Assembly (NCBI GenBank): GCA_038214135.1 | Contig: JBBQSD010000207.1 | Location: 1-7,546, forward strand | DNA: 7,546 nucleotides | Reading direction: 5' to 3' | Source: JANLSE01 sp038214135 | Lineage (GTDB): Bacteria; Chloroflexota; Chloroflexia; Chloroflexales; Roseiflexaceae | Shown: positions 1-5,906 of the stretch, in pieces | Layout: each line of letters begins with the position of its first letter | Numbering within the stretch: position 1 is the first letter of the stretch | The notes under the pieces: generated by a model | Told to the model about the DNA's origin: nothing | Seen by the model: only the letters and a program-made list of their open reading frames with translations | Database searches by the model: none | Made by a program: the position numbers and the translations under genes

Positions 1-477
1 AATCTGCTGATCGTCATCAGTGTCGTGGCGGTCGTGATCTGTGCTTGTGTGGGTATTGGCGCATTCACGATTGGGCGCGGTATCCTGGGCAGCGTGACCG
101 AGCAGGCCGCCATCACCCCGGTGCTGGATCAGTTTATGCAGGTGATGGTTGCCCGCGATAGCCATCGCGCCTACGCGCTGTTCTCGACCCGTGCCCAACG
201 GCAGACGGCGCTTGCGGATCTGACGCAGTTGTACACCGGGCCAAACTATGTCCTCTTTGACGGCTATCAGTCACTGACGATTGAATCGACGAATATCACC
301 AGCGCCGTGAACACCAATCCAGATGTGCCGCAAGGCCTAGTCGTCACGGTCACGGGCACGATCACGTACACCGGCCAGGTGACGGGCAGTTTCCGGGCGA
401 CGTTAGAAAAAGAAGCTGGCATCTGGCGGCTGGATGCAATCAACATCACGGTGCCACCCAGTAAAACCCTGAAGTAG
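1..477 (+). CDS. Membrane-anchored protein of unknown function, 5' end outside window
   Basis: The reading frame is open from the first base, so the gene starts upstream of the window. A GTG at position 25 is the first in-frame start-like codon, but it lies inside the hydrophobic segment and is unlikely to be the real start. The 158 visible residues begin with about 22 hydrophobic residues (LLIVISVVAVVICACVGIG), read as a transmembrane anchor or uncleaved signal. A soluble domain of about 130 residues follows. Its pattern is a helical start (VLDQFMQVMVARD, then AYALFS), a middle part rich in Thr and Val, and a final strand-like GIWRLDAINI. This resembles NTF2-like or DUF4864-type extracytoplasmic domains, but that is a weak resemblance judged by eye. 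No catalytic motif is visible. It ends with TAG and I saw no convincing terminator behind it. Function unknown. Confidence 0.75.
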   Translation, partial: NLLIVISVVAVVICACVGIGAFTIGRGILGSVTEQAAITPVLDQFMQVMVARDSHRAYALFSTRAQRQTALADLTQLYTGPNYVLFDGYQSLTIESTNITSAVNTNPDVPQGLVVTVTGTITYTGQVTGSFRATLEKEAGIWRLDAINITVPPSKTLK

Positions 478-637
478 CGCTCCAACGCATTGCTGCGGAT
501 GCTTGTTTCCTATCGCGGTGTGCAAACCTTGAGATTGCGATGGTATCTGCCGCATCCCACTGCGCCATATTACCGCTGACGGTTGTATAGCGCGCCTTAT
601 CGTGTACTGAGCCACGTCTGATCGCCCCGCAACCCCG

Positions 638-646
638 TGCTACAAT
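638..646 (+). promoter_or_regulatory. Extended -10 promoter element, target unclear
   Basis: TGCTACAAT fits the extended -10 pattern TGnTATAAT with one mismatch, and matches the element before hemW and before the antitoxin gene. A start of transcription near 652-654 would be expected. No -35 match is obvious and no convincing gene begins just downstream. It may be a relic of a gene lost when the RHS fragment arrived or decayed, or it may make a longer leader for hemW. Confidence 0.35.
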
Positions 647-743
647 GGCGGAAACGCTGCGCTGCTGCACCTTTCCATCTGAGCTGACAATCCAACACTC
701 GTTGAGCGCATTCCAAAGCTCTATCTGGCCAGTTGGCGATAGT

Positions 744-860
744 GCCCGTTATTACGATCCTAACCTCGGGCGGTTTATCTCGGCGGATAGTATTGTGCCC
801 GGCGCAGGCTCACTGACGGTTGCGCCAAACGATCCCGTGGCGGCAGGGGCGTGGGAACAG
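744..860 (+). pseudogene. Remnant of RHS-repeat core domain
   Basis: Reading from 744, the translation is ARYYDPNLGRFISADSIVPG, followed by AGSLTVAPNDPVAAGAWEQ. The first part is the hallmark of the RHS-repeat-associated core (normally YGARYYDPxLGRFxSxD), which sits near the junction between the shell-forming YD repeats and the variable C-terminal toxin of RHS polymorphic toxins. The second part resembles, from memory, an extension seen in Chloroflexota RHS proteins before the NRYxYxxNNP motif. That motif is absent here, as are the preceding YD repeats and the usual FYG before ARYYD. Only about 39 codons are recognisable. There is no start, no ribosome-binding site and no toxin tip, so this is a non-functional fragment, probably left by recombination or decay of a larger rhs gene. 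Confidence 0.75.
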
Positions 861-893
861 TGCCTACATTGCCCAATGCGGCCTTCGTTGCGG

Positions 894-909
894 GCGGATC
901 GCGATCCGC
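894..909. repeat. Perfect 16-bp palindrome
   Basis: GCGGATCGCGATCCGC equals its own reverse complement. The next pair outward (G893, T910) breaks the symmetry. It lies about 85 bases upstream of the hemW -10 element, outside any intact gene. It could be an operator, a dispersed repetitive palindrome of the genome, or chance. Confidence 0.6.
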
Positions 910-990
910 TACCAGCATTGCCAACCGGTGTTATGGCGCAATGAGCCACGGTGCTCGTTCGCCCGCAGCCACGCACAAAGCAAAGCAAAA

Positions 991-999
991 TGGTACAAT
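991..999 (+). promoter_or_regulatory. Extended -10 promoter of hemW
   Basis: TGGTACAAT fits an extended -10 element. Transcription would begin 6 or 7 bases after it, at about 1005-1007, which is where the hemW ATG lies (1006). There is no Shine-Dalgarno sequence between the element and the ATG and no good -35 match, so a leaderless mRNA is the simplest reading. Confidence 0.55.
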
Positions 1000-1005
1000 G
1001 CTGCT

Positions 1006-2325
1006 ATGATTGCTAACCATATACCATTACTATCGCCATTATCGCCATTATCGCCATCGCGTGCGATCCCCGATTGGCGCGCTGCCCACCAACGCCCACG
1101 CCACCTGTATCTGCATATTCCGTTCTGCCATCGGCGCTGTGCCTACTGCGATTTCAATACCTATGCCAACATGGATGATCGCATGGAGGCCTATGTGGAT
1201 GCGCTGTGCGCCGAACTCGCTGCACTACAGGCGATGCCGCTTGCGATTGGTTCGCACATTGCTGGCGGGCCAGGGCTGCTGCGCGGCGATATTCTGCCAA
1301 CCGTGTTTCTTGGCGGCGGCACGCCCAGTATGTTGCCGCTGCCATTGATTGAACGGGTGCTTCGTGCTGCCGATGCACTCATTCCATTGGCAGGTGCCGA
1401 GGTGACAATCGAGGCCAATCCTGGCACCGTCCTGGGCCGCGAGTATTTGCGCGATCTACGCAGCCTGGGGATCAACCGGATCAGTATGGGCGTCCAGAGT
1501 TTGCATGATCCAACACTGCGGGTGTTGGGGCGCATTCATACAGCCGCCGAAGCACGCAGTTCGTATGAGGATGCCCGCGCCGTTGGCTTCGATAGTATTA
1601 ACCTTGATTTTATTTTTGGGCTACCAGGCCAAACCCAGGAGCAGTGGCGGGCAACGCTGGATGAAATTGTCACCTGGCAGGCCGACCACTTCTCGCTCTA
1701 TTCACTGATTCTGGAAGCCAGCACACCACTATATGCCCAGGTCACCAGCGGGCGTATTAGCATTCCCGATGATGATGAAGCTGGTGCAATGTATGAACGG
1801 GCTATCGATCAACTTGGCGCAGCTGGATATGTGCAGTACGAGATTTCGAATTGGGCACGCGATACTCAGCGCCCGCAACATCCAGCAAGCGGTTCGCAGC
1901 TACGCTACAAAGCGCCAACATTGCCGACACACGCCTGCCATCATAATGTCGCCTATTGGCTGAATGTCGATTACCTGGCCTGCGGGGCAGGAGCGCATGG
2001 GCACCTCTATCCGCGCCGCTATGCCGACGCACTCGGAATCGATGATTATATCCGGCGGGTCTCGCTGGGAGAAGTGATCAGTGAAGTCACAGAACTGTCC
2101 CCGCACGACATGGCCGCTGAGACCATGTTCATGGGCCTACGCCTGACGGCAGGGGTGGCCGAAGCGCATTTCCGCGAGCGTTGTGGTAGTGCGCTGAACG
2201 ATATATATGGCGTGGAATTAGCGGAATTGGCCACGCAGGGGCTGATCGAGCGCGATGCGATTGGTGTGCGCCTGACGGAGCGTGGCCGCATGTTGGGCAA
2301 TCGGGTGTTTGAGCGCTTCGTGTGA
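1006..2325 (+). CDS. hemW: Radical SAM heme chaperone HemW
   Basis: This 439-residue protein belongs to the HemN/HemW radical SAM family. HemW is a heme-binding chaperone thought to insert heme into respiratory enzymes; it is not the oxygen-independent coproporphyrinogen oxidase HemN. The [4Fe-4S]-SAM motif is HIPFCHRRCAYCDF with Cys41, Cys45 and Cys48. The next position is Asp-Phe rather than the GC that gives HemN its fourth cysteine. GGGTPS at 103-108 is the SAM-binding glycine motif, GLPGQTQEQW follows in the middle, YEISNWAR lies at 278-285, and HNVAYW at 313-318 is the HemW-specific signature. The C-terminal part (about 345-439) fits the HemN_C winged-helix region. ATG at 1006 is chosen because it is the last start before the conserved domain and sits at the expected transcription start. 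The first 30 residues are not conserved and contain Leu-Ser-Pro repeats. About 25 extra residues (286-310) separate YEISNWAR from the HN motif. It is single-gene and convergent with accA. Confidence 0.92.
   Translation: MIANHIPLLSPLSPLSPSRAIPDWRAAHQRPRHLYLHIPFCHRRCAYCDFNTYANMDDRMEAYVDALCAELAALQAMPLAIGSHIAGGPGLLRGDILPTVFLGGGTPSMLPLPLIERVLRAADALIPLAGAEVTIEANPGTVLGREYLRDLRSLGINRISMGVQSLHDPTLRVLGRIHTAAEARSSYEDARAVGFDSINLDFIFGLPGQTQEQWRATLDEIVTWQADHFSLYSLILEASTPLYAQVTSGRISIPDDDEAGAMYERAIDQLGAAGYVQYEISNWARDTQRPQHPASGSQLRYKAPTLPTHACHHNVAYWLNVDYLACGAGAHGHLYPRRYADALGIDDYIRRVSLGEVISEVTELSPHDMAAETMFMGLRLTAGVAEAHFRERCGSALNDIYGVELAELATQGLIERDAIGVRLTERGRMLGNRVFERFV
1031..1057 (+). repeat. Three tandem copies of a 9-mer in the 5' end of hemW
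   Basis: TATCGCCAT occurs three times in direct succession, in frame with hemW, and encodes (Leu-Ser-Pro)x3 at residues 9-17. The unit length is a multiple of three, so gain or loss of copies by replication slippage would change only the non-conserved N-terminus. Confidence 0.85.
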
Positions 2326-2329
2326 TTGG

Positions 2330-3190
2330 CTATTCGAACCGAATAAGCTCGGTGGTTCCATCGCTACCGAACACACTGCGGTGCATGCCCTCTTGATACT
2401 GGCCGATTGCACGGTATTTGTTATAGCGCTGTTCCAATAGGGTTGCCTCATCCAGCCGGCACAGGCCAGCCAGATGAACCCGCAATGCCGCACCAACAGC
2501 ATCGATCACCAATTCTGGTGCAGTTTGTGCGCCACCCTCTGGCTCGGCAATAATTGTATCGGCGACCTTCATCACATACAGATCCTGGGCGGTTATTCGC
2601 ATGGCCTTGGCCGCATCTGGTGCCTTGGCTGAATCGCGCCATAGGATCGCCGCAGTTCCTTCTGGTGATGCAACCGAATAGACCGAATGCTCCAGCATCA
2701 TGAGCCGATCACAGACGCCAATTGCCAATGCACCACCACTACCACCCTCGCCAATCACGGTTGCGATGATCGGAACCCGTAGCCCGGCCATCACCAGAAT
2801 ATTCTCTGCGATGGCATTACTCTGGCCGCGCTCCTCCGATTGGATGCCTGGATCAGCGCCTGGCGTATCGATGAAGCACAGCACAGGCATCCCAAAGCGT
2901 TCGGCATGCTGGAACAAGCGCAATGCCTTGCGATACCCTTCCGGGCGTGGCATTCCGAAGTTCCGGCGCACATTCTCACGGGCATCACGGCCCTTCTGAT
3001 GCCCAACCACCATGATCGTCTGATCGGCGAAACGCGCAGGCCCACCAATGATCGCAGCGTCATCGCCGAAACGCCGATCCCCATGAAACTCGGTGAAATC
3101 CTCAAACAGCGCTTTCACATAATCGAGGGTGTGTGGGCGGTGGGGATGCCGCGCAAGCTGGACTTTATCCCATGGTGTCAGGGTTGTCAT
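2330..3190 (-). CDS. accA: Acetyl-CoA carboxylase carboxyltransferase subunit alpha
   Basis: AccA forms the alpha half of the alpha2beta2 carboxyltransferase that moves CO2 from carboxybiotin to acetyl-CoA, giving malonyl-CoA for fatty-acid synthesis in the cytoplasm. The 286 residues begin PWDKVQLARHPHRPHTLDYV, which aligns with about residue 45 onward of the E. coli protein (about 319 residues), so the N-terminal helical segment is lacking. Family landmarks are GHQKGRD (64-70), FGMPRPEGYRKA (78-89), DTPGADPG (108-115), EERGQ (119-123), the oxyanion-hole loop GEGGSGGA (147-154) and SPEGTAAILWRD (175-186). All are canonical, so the enzyme should be active. The ATG overlaps the accD stop as ATGA, indicating translational coupling. 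The stop (TAG) lies four bases from the hemW stop on the opposite strand, which leaves no room for a separate terminator. Confidence 0.96.
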   Translation of the reverse strand: MTTLTPWDKVQLARHPHRPHTLDYVKALFEDFTEFHGDRRFGDDAAIIGGPARFADQTIMVVGHQKGRDARENVRRNFGMPRPEGYRKALRLFQHAERFGMPVLCFIDTPGADPGIQSEERGQSNAIAENILVMAGLRVPIIATVIGEGGSGGALAIGVCDRLMMLEHSVYSVASPEGTAAILWRDSAKAPDAAKAMRITAQDLYVMKVADTIIAEPEGGAQTAPELVIDAVGAALRVHLAGLCRLDEATLLEQRYNKYRAIGQYQEGMHRSVFGSDGTTELIRFE

Positions 3191-4104
3191 CGAACGTAGG
3201 CCCGTTCTATGCCATTGCCCAATGCTTTCGAATGGGTTGATCTGGTATGAGCCGGTGTTGCCGCATACAGCCTGAGCAATCGGGCGACGGTTGCACGCAA
3301 TTCGCTGCGGGCAATCACCAGATCGATCATACCATGCTCAAGCATAAACTCAGCCGTCTGAAAGTTGAGCGGCAGCTTCTGGCGGATCGTCTGCTCGATC
3401 ACACGCTGGCCCGCAAAGCCAACCCGTGCACCTGGTTCTGCAATAATTACATCGGCAACAGAAGCATAGGAGGCCATGACGCCCGCATAGCATGGATCTA
3501 CAAGTAACGCGATATGCGGCAGGCCAGCTGCGGCAAGCCGCGTGAGCGCAATATTGACTTTTGCCATCTGCATGAGCGATAGCACGCCTTCGTGTTGGCG
3601 TGCACCACCAGTGGCGGTGATCGTCATCAGCGGTATCGAATGCCGGGTTGCCTGTTCAACGGCGCGGGCAAGTTTCTCACCATAGACGCTGCCCATCGAG
3701 CCGCCGATAAAGCCAAATTCCGAGACGGCAATCTCTAATGGGTTGCCATCGATGGCTCCGCGCCCTGTGACCAACGCATCATTGAGCCCAGTGCGTTCCT
3801 GGTTTTCGATCACCTTCTGGGCGTAGTTATCCTTGGCCGAAATAAACGTCAGTGGGTCAGTCGGGGCGAGGCTTGTATCATGCTCCTCGAAGGATTCAGC
3901 ATCGAGCAGGCCAAGCCACTCGCGCGCGAGCAGGCGCATATGGTACCCACACTTACAGACTTTCAGGTTATCGTTGAGTTGCTTGACATAGGTAAGCTCA
4001 CCGCAAGATGGGCACTTAACCCACATGTTATCCGGAATGTGCTGGCCGTTATTGCGTGCTCCCGGCGTAAAATGCTTTGGTGTGCGGCGAAAAAACTCTT
4101 TCAT
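3187..4104 (-). CDS. accD: Acetyl-CoA carboxylase carboxyltransferase subunit beta
   Basis: AccD is the beta subunit of the carboxyltransferase and pairs with the AccA encoded immediately downstream. It has 305 residues, as usual for the family. After MKEFFRR it carries the zinc ribbon: CPSC (Cys31, Cys34) and then VCKCGYHMR (Cys50, Cys52). The second pair is CxC, where the family normally has CxxC (VCPKCxxHMR), a one-residue shortening. The crotonase-fold core shows GFIGGSMGSVYGEK (131-144), ATGGARQHEGVLSLMQMAK (164-182; usual form GARMQEG), DPCYAGVMASYA (203-214; usual form DPTxGGVxASFA) and GFAGQRVIEQT (229-239). ATG at 4104 follows an AGGAG ribosome-binding site by nine bases. It overlaps accA by four bases, so the two form one operon driven from the promoter at 4137-4145. 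Confidence 0.95.
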   Translation of the reverse strand: MKEFFRRTPKHFTPGARNNGQHIPDNMWVKCPSCGELTYVKQLNDNLKVCKCGYHMRLLAREWLGLLDAESFEEHDTSLAPTDPLTFISAKDNYAQKVIENQERTGLNDALVTGRGAIDGNPLEIAVSEFGFIGGSMGSVYGEKLARAVEQATRHSIPLMTITATGGARQHEGVLSLMQMAKVNIALTRLAAAGLPHIALLVDPCYAGVMASYASVADVIIAEPGARVGFAGQRVIEQTIRQKLPLNFQTAEFMLEHGMIDLVIARSELRATVARLLRLYAATPAHTRSTHSKALGNGIERAYVR

Positions 4105-4113
4105 CGAGGGCGA

Positions 4114-4118
4114 CTCCT
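4114..4118 (-). promoter_or_regulatory. Ribosome-binding site of accD
   Basis: AGGAG on the minus strand lies nine bases before the accD ATG and fixes the start at 4104. Confidence 0.7.
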
Positions 4119-4136
4119 GGTGAATATGACGTTATG

Positions 4137-4145
4137 ATTATACCA
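4137..4145 (-). promoter_or_regulatory. Extended -10 promoter of accD-accA
   Basis: On the minus strand the sequence is TGGTATAAT, a perfect extended -10 element. Transcription would start near 4130, giving a leader of about 26 bases that contains the AGGAG site. No clear -35 is visible, which is typical for an extended -10 promoter. Confidence 0.7.
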
Positions 4146-4215
4146 TATTGGCACAGGTAGCCATTGCAGCGCCCTTGCTATGCGCTTGCATGTTTGGCTA
4201 CTTTACACTACGCTA

Positions 4216-4224
4216 TGATATAAA
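4216..4224 (+). promoter_or_regulatory. Possible second upstream promoter of the SH3b gene
   Basis: TGATATAAA resembles an extended -10 element (TGnTATAAT with one mismatch), with no clear -35. It would give a leader of about 115 bases for the gene at 4348. It is weaker than the element at 4260-4287. Confidence 0.25.
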
Positions 4225-4259
4225 CGTGATACTGAACGTCCATGTGAGCCCTAACACGC

Positions 4260-4287
4260 TTGACATTGTGCAACTTTATCATATGAT
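4260..4287 (+). promoter_or_regulatory. Sigma-70-type promoter of the SH3b-repeat gene
   Basis: A perfect -35 box TTGACA (4260-4265) is followed after 16 bases by TATGAT (4282-4287), five of six matches to the -10 consensus. Transcription would start near 4294. An AAGGA ribosome-binding site at 4332-4336 precedes the ATG at 4348 by 11 bases. This is the only promoter in the window with a full -35 match. Confidence 0.65.
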
Positions 4288-4347
4288 ACGAACAAGCCCT
4301 CAATCGCCGGAAGGCAGCCGTGCGATACGGAAAGGAAACGATTAGCG

Positions 4348-5838
4348 ATGCTCGACGTTCTGCTGAGGCCGGAGATTCTCGGTCTTATCTTTATCGCTCT
4401 CGTGATTGTTGGCGTGATTGTTGTGTTTCTGCGCCGCCGTCGCAGCCAGGCACAGGGTGGGGCTGCGGCTCCGCCGACCGATATTGGTGGGCCGATCGAC
4501 TATACGTCTATTCCGTATGAAGAGCCAACCAGCCTGATTGATCGGTTTCGGAATGCTGCTCCGGCTGTTCGAATACTGATTATACTCATTCCGCTGGTTG
4601 TGATCGCTGGCCTTATTGCGCTGGCACTTGCGGTTTCGAGCCCATCCCAACCAACTGCATTACAGCCGACAGCGCCGCCTATTGGGCAAATTTCGATTAC
4701 CCGCGCCGAAGTTGCTGGTAATGGGAAGATTGTTGTGGTTGGTACAACGAATCTACCAAACGATGCGCAGATTAGCGCGACCATGAAAGAAGGCGATCAG
4801 GAGTTTGCCTGGTTTGCCCCCAATACGGCGGTTTCTACGCCCAGCGAGGGCAAAATTACGCTGACGCTTGATCGATTAAATGAGGCATCGGTACCAGATC
4901 GTGAGCGTGAATACACGATCACACTGACATCCAATGCATTTGGTCAGTCGATCAACTCAGGGCCAACCAAACTGAATGTGCTCCAGCCATATGATGCCGA
5001 TTTCTATCAGACGGTCGCTATACAGCCGACATCGGCAAAACCAACTCCAACACCCAAGCCGGATACGCCAACGATTGAGCCAACCAGTGCTCCAACAGAA
5101 GAGGCGCAACCAAAGGCGACGGTGCTTGGCGGTGGGAAGATCCGTAAAGAACCCAGTGTTCAGGCAGAGGAAGTTGGTCAGGTCACTCGTGGCGAAACAC
5201 TCATCTTGCTCGAACGAACCCAGGATGGTGCCTGGTATCGAATCCAAACCGCCGCAGCAACCGGATGGCTCAGTAGTACCCTGCTGGAAGTGGCTCCCGA
5301 AGTGGCAGCGCAAGTCCCGACGCCAACACCGGCCAGTGGGCTGACAACAACGGTGTTCAATGGCGGAAACGTTCGCGCCGAGGCAGCACTCAAGGGTAAA
5401 GTTCTCGATCAGATCAACGCTGGTGAGACGGTTCAGCTGCTGAGTAAAACCGCCGATAATCAGTGGTTCCAGATCACCAATATTCGCGGTATCAGTGGTT
5501 GGGTCAACCGAACACTGCTCAATCTTTCGGTTGAACTGACCCGCCAGATACCCGTTTTTGGTACAGCTGGCACTCCCGCAACACCACCAGTGAATGGCAC
5601 TCCTGTCGCAGGTCTGAGCGCGAAGGTCTTTAATGGCGGTAATGTGCGTGCCGACGCCACTATCCGTGGGAAAGTGCTTGACCAGATCAATGCGAATGAA
5701 ACTGTGCAACTACTGGCCAAGACGGCTGATGGCAAGTGGTACCAGATTACGAATGTTCGTGGTGTCACTGGTTGGGTCAGCGTCACATTGCTGACAATTG
5801 ACCCGGATGTTGGCCGTAAGGTGCCGATAGCCAAGTAA
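4348..5838 (+). CDS. Membrane protein with three extracytoplasmic SH3b repeats
   Basis: The 496-residue protein has a transmembrane helix at about 10-28 followed by RRRR (29-32), a short polar loop, and a second helix at about 75-96. The arginine cluster suggests that the loop (29-74) is cytoplasmic and that the large C-terminal part is outside. Residues about 113-213 (ISITRAEV to TKLNVLQP) look like a beta-sandwich domain, perhaps Ig-like. A Pro/Thr-rich linker (about 226-255, PTPTPKPDTPTIEPTSAPT) leads to three bacterial SH3 domains at 256-315, 333-393 and 424-484, each with the pattern (N/K)(V/I)R, a GxV or G(K/Q)V turn, W(Y/F)xI and GW(L/V). A second Pro/Thr-rich linker lies between repeats 2 and 3. 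SH3b domains commonly bind peptidoglycan or other envelope ligands, so an envelope or sensing role is inferred. No enzymatic domain is present. It has its own promoter and a strong hairpin just after the stop. Confidence 0.85.
   Translation: MLDVLLRPEILGLIFIALVIVGVIVVFLRRRRSQAQGGAAAPPTDIGGPIDYTSIPYEEPTSLIDRFRNAAPAVRILIILIPLVVIAGLIALALAVSSPSQPTALQPTAPPIGQISITRAEVAGNGKIVVVGTTNLPNDAQISATMKEGDQEFAWFAPNTAVSTPSEGKITLTLDRLNEASVPDREREYTITLTSNAFGQSINSGPTKLNVLQPYDADFYQTVAIQPTSAKPTPTPKPDTPTIEPTSAPTEEAQPKATVLGGGKIRKEPSVQAEEVGQVTRGETLILLERTQDGAWYRIQTAAATGWLSSTLLEVAPEVAAQVPTPTPASGLTTTVFNGGNVRAEAALKGKVLDQINAGETVQLLSKTADNQWFQITNIRGISGWVNRTLLNLSVELTRQIPVFGTAGTPATPPVNGTPVAGLSAKVFNGGNVRADATIRGKVLDQINANETVQLLAKTADGKWYQITNVRGVTGWVSVTLLTIDPDVGRKVPIAK
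5351..5799 (+). repeat. Duplicated SH3b units 2 and 3
   Basis: Codons for repeat 2 (5351-5526) and repeat 3 (5624-5799) encode nearly the same sequence: by hand alignment 42 of 57 residues are identical, including VFNGGNVRA, GKVLDQINA and ETVQLL. The third codon positions differ widely, so the duplication is old and the protein sequence has been kept by selection. Repeat 1 (5113-5292) is clearly more divergent. Confidence 0.8.
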
Positions 5839-5846
5839 CGAGGCGC

Positions 5847-5903
5847 GAGGGAACAAGGGAACAAGAGAGCAACATCGACGCTTTCTTGTTCCTTTGTTCT
5901 CTC
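5847..5903 (+). terminator. 24-bp RNA hairpin between convergent genes
   Basis: Arms 5847-5870 and 5880-5903 pair along 24 positions around a nine-base loop (AACATCGAC). In the plus-strand transcript there are no mismatches: 21 Watson-Crick pairs and three G.U wobbles (5850-5900, 5857-5893, 5867-5883). In the minus-strand transcript the same three positions become A/C mismatches, so the structure is best suited to RNA from the SH3b gene, whose stop is nine bases upstream. No clean U-tract follows (AGGTTATTTCTT), so it may act as a weak terminator, a bidirectional block, or a 3'-end stabiliser. The arms contain the internal direct repeat GGGAACAAG/GGAACAAG, suggesting a repetitive element. Confidence 0.65.
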
Positions 5904-5906
5904 AGG

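Larger units (their letters stand above)
478..1005. other. Gene-poor interval with decayed sequence upstream of hemW
   Basis: I see no intact gene in these 528 bases on either strand. Open frames here are short, lack a ribosome-binding site and show no family resemblance. What can be recognised is an extended -10 promoter near 638-646, a short RHS-core remnant at 744-860, a 16-bp perfect palindrome at 894-909, and the hemW promoter at 991-999. Positions 478-637 contain nothing I can name. The long open frame joined to hemW upstream of 1006 is read as chance, because the RHS-like wording is in a different frame and the residues encoded there are not HemW-like. Confidence 0.6.

Noticed and set aside
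478..637. A small RNA or tRNA gene
   Set aside because: No cloverleaf, CCA end or convincing stem-loop could be found by eye.
820..1005. An upstream extension of hemW adding 62 residues
   Set aside because: The added residues match no HemW, have a composition unlike the gene, and overlap the RHS remnant in another frame. The promoter at 991-999 places the start at 1006.
1006..2325. Annotation as oxygen-independent coproporphyrinogen III oxidase HemN
   Set aside because: The iron-sulfur motif continues as CDF rather than CGC, and the HNxxYW signature of HemW is present.
2349..2370. A 7-bp hairpin just after hemW as its terminator
   Set aside because: The stem is short, contains a G.U pair, lies inside accA coding sequence and has no U-tract.
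4148..4345. A 65-residue plus-strand frame between accD and the SH3b gene
   Set aside because: It begins with TTG without a ribosome-binding site, and it covers the promoter and leader of the SH3b gene.
4957..5709. A 250-residue minus-strand frame inside the SH3b gene
   Set aside because: It is antisense to well-supported SH3b repeats, is rich in Cys and Trp as expected of a mirror frame, and has no ribosome-binding site.
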